From Arcuatula senhousia (taxonomy: Eukaryota; Mollusca; Bivalvia; Mytilida; Mytilidae): a DNA stretch of 64,000 bases. Shown in pieces: positions 1 through 8,603 of this stretch; position 1 is the first letter of the stretch; the number at the start of each line of letters is the position of its first letter. The translations under genes were made by a program, and so were the position numbers. A model generated the notes under the pieces. That model worked only from the letters and a program-made list of their open reading frames with translations, was not told the DNA's origin and ran no database searches. Location: positions 61,749,702 through 61,813,701 of the forward strand of contig OZ020307.1 in the NCBI GenBank assembly GCA_963971305.1, given 5' to 3'.

Positions 1-267
1 TGGAAAAAGTGAAGCACCCTTGACTATTCCTACAAATCAATGAAACAAATTTGAAGTTTGATGATTTCAGTTAATATTTTAATTTGTAAATGTGCAGTGT
101 ATGATCAAAGGATGGTAGTGTTTGGTAAGAAGCACATTTTCACCTTGAATAATAGCTGAAAAATCTACAAGAAACCAGACTTCTAACTGGCAGTACAAGA
201 CCAAAGGTTCAAGTAGTCCATCATGCTAGAGGTGGATATACCAGACTCTTGTTTTGATTTACATGAA
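1..267. other. unassigned left edge
   Basis: AT-rich sequence with no open frame, repeat or hairpin that I can support. It ends where the tRNA-like SINE head begins. Confidence 0.4.
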
Positions 268-592
268 GACACGGTTGTGTAATGGTTAAGGCATTGGACT
301 GGCTACCGAAGGGTCGTGAGTTCCAATCCAGTATCCTTGAACAAGATATTTTACTTCAATTCCAGTCGACTCGGCTGTAAATAAGTACGTGGTTTGGTAG
401 TGATGGAAATGTTGAATGATAGCTGTTAGGACCTGTACAGCAGCTACGGCTGTATACAATACTCCACTAGGAGCTGAGAATGATTATAGTTGGCATGGCT
501 CAATAACCATGGATAATAATTTGTGAACCGCTTTGAGACGACATAACTGTTGTGAAAAGCGGTATATAAGAACCTCAAATTATTAATTATTA
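268..592 (+). repeat. tRNA-derived SINE, copy 1
   Basis: The head reads like a degenerate tRNA. An A-box-like stretch, TAATGGTTAAGGCATTGG, lies near 280-297 and a B-box-like GAGTTCCAATCC lies at 318-329. An unrelated body follows, and then a short hairpin (CCGCTTT near 529 pairing with AAAGCGG near 557) just before an AT-rich tail of TTATTAATTATTA type. A pol III promoter head, a body and an A/T-rich tail together are the normal SINE layout. A second, diverged copy of the same head and body lies on the minus strand at 28262-28440, which supports a dispersed family over a chance match. I cannot name the family. Confidence 0.7.
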
Positions 593-766
593 CCATAATT
601 ATTTTCAAATGCAATTTGACAACTTAATAACAGTTTTGTGCTTCAGGTCATGTAGGTGGCAATCCTTTTTGAAGACCATGTTTATGTACATGTACATAAG
701 CTATTGATTTTGCCATGGCATGTTATGTAAATATACAAGAATATGTCTGACATCTCGCAATATTTT

Positions 767-830
767 TGGATGGACAGATGCTCAGACCTGAACGCTATCT
801 GCCCCCATCTTGCATAGATGGAGCATAAAA
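767..830 (+). repeat. dispersed repeat R1, 3' end copy
   Basis: Contains GATGGACAGATG, then a CTATCTGCCCCCATC box and a GATGGAGCATAAAA end. The same order of words recurs at 1333-1395 and 12270-12335, always on the plus strand. Similar 'gacagatg... ccccat... ggggcataa' ends are common in bivalve DNA. The nature of the element is not clear. Confidence 0.5.
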
Positions 831-1100
831 AAGTTATTTTATTGATTTAAAGCATGTTTTAAGTTGTGCTTAACATTGCAGTTTTAGTTCCCAAAATTAA
901 CAATTTAGAAGGACTAACAGTTTATTAATAGTTTGAAGGTGTTTTGAAATTGTATGACTTAAAAAAGAACCATGGGAGCTTAACTTTTATACAGGTGTAT
1001 AGTTTTATATGCGAGGGAGAATAATGCAGAAATAGAAAAATACAAGTTCTGTGCGGGGCCACCAGGCAATTTGCCCAACTTTGCACCAGCATTAAATTAA
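831..1100. other. no feature seen
   Basis: AT-rich sequence. Short open frames on both strands here look like random frames, with no recognisable domain. Confidence 0.3.
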
Positions 1101-1128
1101 AGCCTGGGGAGGGAATCGAACCCTCGTA
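1101..1128 (-). repeat. tRNA T-arm-like remnant
   Basis: On the minus strand the words GAGGG, TTCGATT and CCCTC form a perfect T-arm (5-bp stem, 7-nt loop, 1109-1125) with a B-box-like GGTTCGATTCC. No D-arm or acceptor stem lies in the expected positions, so this is not an intact tRNA gene. It may be a SINE relic or chance. Confidence 0.3.
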
Positions 1129-1332
1129 CACAGAATAATGTTAACAAATGAATTTGCCAAACTTAAAAGACACTCCCAGGGCCTAAGATTCTTCAGATTC
1201 ATTCCTTTGAATGTTTTTTATCAATTTTATCCATTGTCCTGTTCTGCCATGTTTGTTGACAAATTATATCAAAACACAATTTTAAAATATTTTGAAAAAG
1301 AATATGCCCAAAAGACATAATGCCCAAGGCCA

Positions 1333-1395
1333 ACGGACAAACAACAGACCCAAAAACTATATGCTCCCCTTCTTTTGTAAATTGGGCTTAAAAAG
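1333..1395 (+). repeat. dispersed repeat R1, degenerate copy
   Basis: GGACAAACAACAGACC, CACTATATGC-like text, a CCCC box and TTGTAAATTGGGCTTAAAA match the word order of the copies at 767-830 and 12270-12335 with many changes. Confidence 0.4.
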
Positions 1396-1646
1396 GTTTG
1401 AAAATGCCCTAAAATGGTTTCAGAGATGTTTATAAATGTAATAAAGGGATTGGGATGCCTAAAGATGACAAGAACATGAATTACCTGTCAGGAAAAGTAT
1501 CCCTTTTGTCTTTGTATTTCAAAATATTGCTGAGATCCTGATTAATCATTACTGTGCTGCAACTTTAGCCTACTCCAAAAGAACTATGATTTATTGGAGC
1601 GTTTCCCACTCACAACCAACAAGGAGGTATTGCAGCTGAGGAGTAA

Positions 1647-1720
1647 ATTTTTTTTTAAATTTATTTTTATTTTTTATTTTTTATCATTTTTTTTTAAATT
1701 TTTTTTTTTTTTTTTTAAAT
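1647..1720. repeat. T-rich low-complexity tract
   Basis: About 75 bases of T runs broken by single A and C bases. It lies immediately before the tandem pair at 1730-2030 and downstream (3') of the minus-strand MULE gene. Confidence 0.7.
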
Positions 1721-1729
1721 ACCCAAATT

Positions 1730-2030
1730 AGGAGTTTCCCTCACAGCCTAGGCGAACAATGTAAATGATAACACACAGGGCTCGTGAGTAAACACCCAGG
1801 CATTTTTTTTATCAGAAAACAGAACACTAACAAAGTATATGAATAATAACAAGAATAAACTAACAAAGAAATAAAAAGTCCCATTTGTGAGTTTCCTCAC
1901 AGCCTAGGCGAACAATGTAAATGATAACATACAGGGCTCGTGAGGAAACACCCAGCCATTTTTTTTTTATCAGATACTAACAACGTATATAAATACATGT
2001 AATAACAAGAATAAACCATAATTAACAATA
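1730..2030. repeat. two-copy tandem repeat, about 156-bp period
   Basis: TCACAGCCTAGGCGAACAAT occurs at 1741 and again at 1897, and matching text continues through ACAGGGCTCGTGAG and ACACCCAG into a T run and ATAACAAGAATAAAC. Each copy can form an imperfect hairpin; in copy 2 GTTTCCTCAC pairs with GTGAGGAAAC. It may be the subterminal part of the neighbouring MULE element, but I could not find a matching inverted copy on the other side of the gene. Confidence 0.7.
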
Positions 2031-2360
2031 ACAATAAATATGTGTAATAATAATAAATAAAACAAAATATGCAAAAATAAATATAATAAATTTAATAGCA
2101 TGCAAACAAATAATAAAACAATGTTTTAGTTCATAAAAATAAAGATATGTAGTAACCTTTTCTAAAAATAAAGGTATTCAAGAAAAATGAGCTAAATTAA
2201 TAAATAAATACTTGGACAATACCATGATACCATGATCATCCCTATAAATACCCAGGATATGTTGGAATAAACTTTTTTCTCATGAACTAAAACATTTGAA
2301 AAATAAATTAATTAAACAACGAACGCAAGCGGTGAAGGGTATTGATTTTTTGGTTTTAAT
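2031..2360. other. 3' flank of the MULE gene
   Basis: AT-rich, with many AATAAA/TTAATAA words on the plus strand. The minus-strand gene ends at 2361. I found no clear poly(A) signal on the minus strand within the first 100 bases. Confidence 0.4.
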
Positions 2361-3815
2361 TTAGGAGTCCAAACTATCATCAGTGGAATTTATTGGTGGC
2401 CGTGAAAAAACTATTTTTTGTTTTTTTCCGTCCTTTCCTATAATTGTTATGGGCCTACCAAACAAGGATGGTGGTACCAAAAAGTTACTAGGCAACCCTT
2501 GTTGTGTATTCAGAATAGGAGCTTGACCTTGAGGTTGGATAACAGGGGGCTGACTTGAAGGTACCAAACGAAGGGGTGGATATGGTGCCACAGAAGGACC
2601 TTGCTTTTGAATTTGCTGTGCTGAGTTTGATAATTTGAGAAGTTTATTTTTTTCTTCCAAAGATGGCTTTTTGAATGGAATTTTTTTCTTTCTGCCAGTT
2701 GAAAAAGTTGTAGATTTAAACCTAGGCTGTAAAATATTATTTGCATTTGGAGCGATTTGTTCAGTTTTCTTCATTTGACTTAATGTACCAAGTTTTTCAG
2801 AGCCATCATTTGCTGCTATAATATAATCTAAAGTTGATATTATATTATCAAGTCGAAAATCTTGAACAGACTGACTAGTTTCAACTTGCTCCCAAATCTT
2901 TTCAAATCGCTCCTTAATACATTTTTTTTTTGACAGTATAGAAGATTTGTTAGCCTGACTTTCAGAAGAATCTTGTTTATCATCTTTCATACATGTATTT
3001 TCCCAATGTTCAGATATAATTTGATCAGGTTGATCTTTATTTAAAATAGATTGAATTTTATGTAAATGCTTACATATGTTTCCCTCACTAAAGTCATAAC
3101 AATTACAGGAAAGGATGTGTCGACATAAATTTATACATGGAAATTTTTTACATTTATTAAAGCAATGTGATTCAGGACAATTTTTGTTGAGGTGACAAAT
3201 TGTATAAAGATTGTTATTTGATAATACAGAAAATGTTCTTTCATTTACATGGTTAATTAAAGTATCTGATATTTCAAAACTAGATTGATGTCTATCAAAA
3301 TTTTGAATATCTTTATCAGAGGGTATGCTATAAATGTCTGCCTTTAAATGTTTAAAATAAATGTTGTTTTCTATTTGAAGTAATGTTTCAAGAAGAATAT
3401 CAATTCTACGATTCCTTTTTCCTTCTAGATATATAGTTTTAAGCTGATTATGGAAACTCTCTAAGTACATATTGGTGTTAACATTGCCATATTCACCTGT
3501 CCTAAAACACATTGCCCACTTTTCCTTTCTAGAAAGATAATATTTTGTGAAATATTCCAAAAAAGGGGGACAAGACTCAGAAAGTTTATTTATTAAGATT
3601 GAAATATAGTCATTAAATCTCTCTTCACTCTTAGTTTCTAATGCTGCACATAAAATACAATAAATTTGAGCTTGTTCTTCATTGTCTTTTATATGTTGTT
3701 TAATTTTTAAACGCCAATTTTTATGAATGTGCCAAATACATAAGAAATGATTTATATTTTCTCCATAAACATTTTTTGCAGCATTCCACCCAGCATTGTC
3801 ATCATCTGTCATCAA
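2361..3815 (-). CDS. MULE transposase C-terminal half with SWIM zinc finger
   Basis: About 485 codons that continue, in the same frame, the upstream half ending at 3816. The segment starts with the MTDDDN motif, which carries the second catalytic Asp of the MULE DDE triad, then CIWHIHKNW (residues 26-34), typical of MULE/FAR1 transposases. NMYLESFHNQLK follows, with Glu at about residue 119 as the likely third catalytic residue. A SWIM zinc finger of the form CxC...CxH is visible at C237, C239, C248 and H250. The tail is proline- and glutamine-rich and ends in STDDSLDS. There is no ATG immediately at the segment's first codon, which is TTG; the first ATG is one codon later. Read alone it lacks the first catalytic Asp and the DNA-binding region, so it is best seen as the end of one longer protein interrupted by an amber codon. 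Active transposase, domesticated gene and fresh pseudogene all remain possible. Confidence 0.8.
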   Translation of the reverse strand: MMTDDDNAGWNAAKNVYGENINHFLCIWHIHKNWRLKIKQHIKDNEEQAQIYCILCAALETKSEERFNDYISILINKLSESCPPFLEYFTKYYLSRKEKWAMCFRTGEYGNVNTNMYLESFHNQLKTIYLEGKRNRRIDILLETLLQIENNIYFKHLKADIYSIPSDKDIQNFDRHQSSFEISDTLINHVNERTFSVLSNNNLYTICHLNKNCPESHCFNKCKKFPCINLCRHILSCNCYDFSEGNICKHLHKIQSILNKDQPDQIISEHWENTCMKDDKQDSSESQANKSSILSKKKCIKERFEKIWEQVETSQSVQDFRLDNIISTLDYIIAANDGSEKLGTLSQMKKTEQIAPNANNILQPRFKSTTFSTGRKKKIPFKKPSLEEKNKLLKLSNSAQQIQKQGPSVAPYPPLRLVPSSQPPVIQPQGQAPILNTQQGLPSNFLVPPSLFGRPITIIGKDGKKQKIVFSRPPINSTDDSLDS

Positions 3816-5615
3816 CTAATTAATTTTAGTAGAAGGACTTTTATCTTTAACAGCTTTTAAGAACAATGACAATGCCAATTCATCCTCTCGATTTGAGATG
3901 CAAAAAGCTACAGGATATCCATGTCTAAATTCATCAGGTACTAATAGAGTAATCAATTTGAAAGAATAAGTGTTTGTTTTATGGGTGGAATCCAAACAAA
4001 TAATGAGAGGAGCCAATTTTTCATACATTTCTAACTGCTGTTTTGTCATAAGTGCAAGCATAAAATCATTTATACTTAAACCAAAGGTGTCATCAATTAC
4101 CCCTTGTGGTTTATAAATTAATATGGGATCAAATTTTTCTTTTCTTAATGCATCTACTCTTAAAAAGGTTGAAGTTGCATCATCACTGTGCCTGATGACT
4201 GAAGAGTCTACAATTTTTTGTTTTAAATTATGAATGGTTTTTCTATCTATTAAATGGTAATGTTTTAAATCAGTCAAGTCATCCCTATTATCTCTATCAC
4301 CAAACTTTTCCCTAATCTTGTTTAAAATTGTATTTATAGGAATATTTAATGCTAGCATAGTTGAAATTTCAGATTTTATTTGATCAGGTATTGGGAGAAA
4401 TTTACTTTGTTCAAAACTTAAAGAGTGAGAATGTGATTTTATATACTTAACCTTTACATCACCATCTTTTGAAACTAAAACAGACAGCCTTGACAAACAC
4501 AAATCATTTAGTTTGCAGGAACCTTTTTTAAATTCTTTCCTTTTTCTTTCTGTTTTAATTCTTTGCTTACCATCCCTATGACAAACCAATATAAATCGAT
4601 GACTGCCATCTTTATTGAAAGTTTTTTTGCGATGCTGAACAAATCTAGTATTAAATTTTATGGACTCTTCCTGCACAAATTTATTAAATGATTCCAGAGA
4701 TTCAAATGAGAGAGTTTCTACAGAAATATCTGCTTCATGAAAACTAATTAAATGATTTATTAATTCTTCAACATGGAAAAACTGAATTTCACAAGAACTA
4801 ACAAGACAATTCATTCTCTTGTCATTCTCCTTGACTTTATCATGGACTTCTTTTATATGCCTATTCAAATGGGATTTTTGATTAAAGGATTTTAAACAAA
4901 TGCCACAAGTATTTTTATCTTTTATGTTAATTTCACCATCAGTTTTGCCATAGGAATGAAAAGAATTAATTTGTGACAATTTAGGTGAAGTAATTGTTTC
5001 TTTAGGACTATTGTCTGGACAAACAGAATCCAAGAAAACTTTTTTGCATCCAGGTACTTTTAAATTCCAAATATAATTACTACTAGGTTTTTGAAAATTT
5101 TGTAATGAATCATCAATATCATTGTCTGATGGAATATATTCTGTTACAGTTTCATAGTGACCTCCGCCAGCTCTTGTCCAAACTAAATGAATTCTATTCC
5201 TAGAGTTTCCAAAGTCATGTTCATGTGTTGCAACATTAGGGTTTTCAGGATCACCACCAAATGTTACCAAGATATTAATGCCAAAATGTCTAGACAATGC
5301 CAAAATTGATTCCTGTCCTGCAAATGTGCCCAACTGTCTTAAACGACCTAATTCCTCTTGAATTTCAACATTATGATTAGAAATAAAAAACATTCCAAAA
5401 ACATCTAAATTTTGTTCTATTTCATTTATGGCAAGATTTCGCAAATCTTGGTGGTGATCCTGATTACCATATAATGCCAGACTTACAGCCCTAAAAAGAC
5501 AATTACCATCGCCTATAATAGGTTGTCTATACAAACCATACAAATTCAAATACTCATCCTGCCTTGTTCTTTCTAAACTGGTATCCATCCGACTTCTTTC
5601 AAGTGGGTCCAATAC
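3816..5615 (-). CDS. OTU protease, C2H2, FAR1/GCM-like and MULE transposase N-terminal half
   Basis: An open frame of about 599 codons. An OTU cysteine-protease domain comes first: GDGNCLFRAV carries Asp35 and Cys38, and GGGHYETV carries His152. Then come two C2H2 fingers (C236, C239, H252, H257 and C269/C274, H287, H292), a basic Cys/His region resembling FAR1 or WRKY-GCM1 DNA-binding modules (C344, C366, C372, H394, H396), and the start of a MULE transposase with CLDSTHK, whose Asp541 is the likely first catalytic residue. The frame ends at TAG (3818-3816), after which it stays open for 485 more codons holding the rest of the triad. The first ATG is at 5588. The frame opens only at 5615, directly after a pyrimidine-rich tract and TAG, so an upstream exon is likely. 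OTU domains on MULE-type transposases are known; whether this copy is mobile is unclear, since I found no terminal inverted repeats. Confidence 0.85.
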   Translation of the reverse strand, partial: VLDPLERSRMDTSLERTRQDEYLNLYGLYRQPIIGDGNCLFRAVSLALYGNQDHHQDLRNLAINEIEQNLDVFGMFFISNHNVEIQEELGRLRQLGTFAGQESILALSRHFGINILVTFGGDPENPNVATHEHDFGNSRNRIHLVWTRAGGGHYETVTEYIPSDNDIDDSLQNFQKPSSNYIWNLKVPGCKKVFLDSVCPDNSPKETITSPKLSQINSFHSYGKTDGEINIKDKNTCGICLKSFNQKSHLNRHIKEVHDKVKENDKRMNCLVSSCEIQFFHVEELINHLISFHEADISVETLSFESLESFNKFVQEESIKFNTRFVQHRKKTFNKDGSHRFILVCHRDGKQRIKTERKRKEFKKGSCKLNDLCLSRLSVLVSKDGDVKVKYIKSHSHSLSFEQSKFLPIPDQIKSEISTMLALNIPINTILNKIREKFGDRDNRDDLTDLKHYHLIDRKTIHNLKQKIVDSSVIRHSDDATSTFLRVDALRKEKFDPILIYKPQGVIDDTFGLSINDFMLALMTKQQLEMYEKLAPLIICLDSTHKTNTYSFKLITLLVPDEFRHGYPVAFCISNREDELALSLFLKAVKDKSPSTKIN

Positions 5616-5634
5616 CTAAAAAAAAGAGAAATGT
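5613..5634 (-). promoter_or_regulatory. candidate 3' splice acceptor
   Basis: On the minus strand the sequence reads TTTCTCTTTTTTTTAG then GTATTGG. This is a strong polypyrimidine tract plus AG exactly where the OTU-MULE frame becomes open, because the TAG of the acceptor is the first in-frame stop upstream. The first coding exon would then lie upstream, at or beyond the minisatellites. Confidence 0.55.
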
Positions 5635-5721
5635 TTATTAAATAAAAGATAAGAGTAAGATTCATAAATTAAGTCATAAAGTGTATTTGATTATAATTCA
5701 AAGTCAAATCTTTTAAGTGTA

Positions 5722-8603
5722 AAATGATTACATGCATGCCTATAGGTGTTGCAATATTTTTAGCCTAAAACAAGTATTATCTGATGAGTAATCATTGACT
5801 ACATGTACTCCTAGAGGTGTTGCAGAATTTTTGGCCTGTTACAAGTATTATCTGATGAGTTATCATTGACTACATGCATTCCTAGAGGTGTTGGGGTATT
5901 ATTAGCCTAGTACAAGTATTATCTGATGAGTAATCATTGATTACATGCATGCTTAGAGGTGTTGGAGTATTATTAGCCTAGTACAAGTCTTATCTGATGA
6001 GTAATCATTGACTACATGCATTCCTAGAGGTGTTGGAGTATTATTAACCTAGTACAAGTATTATCTGAGGAGTAATCATTGACTACATGTACTCCTAGAG
6101 GTGTTGCAGTATTTTTGGCCTGTTACAAGTATTATCTGATGAGTTATCATTGACTACATGCATGCCTAGAGGTGTTGGAGTATTATTAGCCTAGTACAAG
6201 TATTATCTGATGAGTAATCATTGACTACATGTACTCCTAGAGGTGTTGCAGTATTATTAGCCTAGTACAAGTATTATCTGATGAGTAATCATTGACTACA
6301 TGTACTTCTAGAGGTGTTGCAGTATTATTAGCCTAGTACAAGTATTATCTGATGAGTTATCATTGACTACATGCATGCCTAGAGGTGTTGGAGTATTATT
6401 AGCTTAGAACAAGTATTATCTGATGAGTAATCATTGACTACATGCATGCCTATAGGTGTTGCAATATTATTAGCCTAAAAACAAGTATTATCTGATGAGT
6501 AATCATTGACTACATGTACTCCTAGAGGTGTTGCAGTATTTTTGGCCTGTTACAAGTATTATCTGATGAGTTATGATTGACTACATGCATGCCTAGAGGT
6601 GTTGGAGTATTATTAGCCTAGTACAAGTATTATCTGATGAGTAATCATTGACTACATGTACTCCTAGAGGTGTTGCAGTATTTTTGGCCTGTTACAAGTA
6701 TTATCTGATGAGTTATCATTGACTACATGCATGCCTAGAGGTGTTGGAGTATTATTAGCTTAGTACAAGTATTATCTGATGAGTAATCATTGATTACATG
6801 CATGCCTATAGGTGTTGCAATATTTTTAGCCTAAAACAAGTATTATCTGATGAGTAATCATTGACTACATGTACTCCTAGAGGTGTTGCAGTATTTTTGG
6901 CCTGTTACAAGTATTATCTGATGAGTTATCATTGACTACATGCATGCCTAGAGGTGTTGGAGTATTATTAGCTTAGTACAAGTATTATCTGATGAGTAAT
7001 CATTGACTACATGTACTCCTAGAGGTGTTGCAGTATTATTAGCCTAGTGCAAGTATTATCTGATGAGTAATCATTGACTACATGTACTCCTAGAGGTGTT
7101 GGAGTATTATTAGCATAGTACAAGTATTATCTGATGAGTAATCATTGACTACATGCATTCCTAGAGGTGTTGGAGTATTATTAGCCTAGTACAAGTATTA
7201 TCTGATGAGTAATCATTGATTACATGCATGCCTAGAGGTGTTGCAGTATTTTTGGCCTGTAACAATTATTATCTGATGAGTAATCATTGACTACATGCAT
7301 GCCTAGCGGTGTTGCAGTATTTTTGGCCTGTTACAAGTATTATCTGATGAGTAATCATTGATTACATGTACTCCTAGAGGTGTTGCAGTATTGTTGGCCT
7401 GTTACAAGTATTATCTGATGAGTTATCATTGACTACATGCATGCCTAGAGGTGTTGGAGTATTATTAGCTTAGTACAAGTATTATCTGATGAGTAATCAT
7501 TGACTACATGTACTCCTAGAGGTGTTGCAGTATTATTAGCATCAGTAGTATGAGTTATCATTGACTACATGCATGCCTAGAGGTGTTGGAGTATTATTAG
7601 CTTAGTACAAGTATTATCTGATGAGTACTCATTGACTACATGTACTCCTAGAGGTGTTGCAGTATTATTAGCCTAGTACAAGTATTATCTGATGAGTTAT
7701 CATTGACTACATGTACTCCTAGAGGTCTTGCAGTATTATTAGCCTAGTACAAGTATTATCTGATGAGTAATCATTGACTACATGTACTCCTAGAGGTGTT
7801 GCAGTATTATTAGCCTAGTACAAGTATTATCTGATGAGTAATCATTGACTACATGCATTCCTAGAGGTGTTGCAGTATTATTAGCCTAGTACAAGTATTA
7901 TCTGATGAGTAATCATTGACTACATGTACTCCTAGAGGTCTTGCAGTATTATTAGCCTAGTACAAGTATTATCTGATGAGTAATCATTGACTACATGTAC
8001 TCCTAGAGGTGTTGCAGTATTATTAGCCTAGTACAAGTATTATCTGATAAGTAATCATTGACTACATGCATTCCTAGAGGTGTTGGAGTATTATTAGCTT
8101 AGTACAAGTATTATCTGATGAGTAATCATTGATTACATGCATGCCTATAGGTGTTGCAATATTTTTAGCCTAAAACAAGTATTATCTGATGAGTAATCAT
8201 TGACTACATGTACTCCTAGAGGTGTTGCAGTATTTTTGGCCTGTTACAAGTATTATCTGATGAGTAATCATTGACTACATGTACTCCTAGAGGTCTTGCA
8301 GTATTATTAGCATAGTACAAGTATTATCTGATGAGTAATCATTGACTACATGTACTCCTAGAGGTGTTGCAGTATTATTAGCCTAGTACAAGTATTATCT
8401 GATGAGTAATCATTGACTACATGCATTCCTAGAGGTGTTGGGGTATTATTAGCCTAGTACAAGTATTATCTGATGAGTAATCATTGACTACATGCATTCC
8501 TAGAGGTGTTGGAGTGTTATTAACCTAGTACAAGTATTATCTGATGAGTAATCATTGACTACATGCATGCCTAGAGGTGTTGCAGTATTTTTTGCCTAGA
8601 ACA
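5722..8603. repeat. minisatellite 1, 71-bp unit, about 40 copies
   Basis: Head-to-tail repeats of a 71-bp unit with core words CTAGAGGTGTTG, TATTATCTGATGAG and ATCATTGACTACATG. Variants fall into classes such as GCATGCCTAGAGGTGTTGGA with TTAGCTTAGTACAAG, and GTACTCCTAGAGGTGTTGCA with TTGGCCTGTTACAAG. These classes recur in two- and three-unit blocks, which points to unequal exchange of multi-unit segments. One shortened unit lies near 7530-7560. The array abuts minisatellite 2 and lies 5' of the OTU-MULE gene. No reading frame is preserved, as expected for a 71-bp period. Confidence 0.95.

Noticed and set aside
1101..1128. A tRNA gene on the minus strand.
   Set aside because: Only the T-arm is present; no D-arm, anticodon arm or acceptor stem in place.
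5722..8603. Hammerhead ribozyme in minisatellite 1, because each unit contains CTGATGAG.
   Set aside because: The second core element (GAAA at the right distance) and the flanking stems are missing on both strands; only the single CTGATGA word matches.
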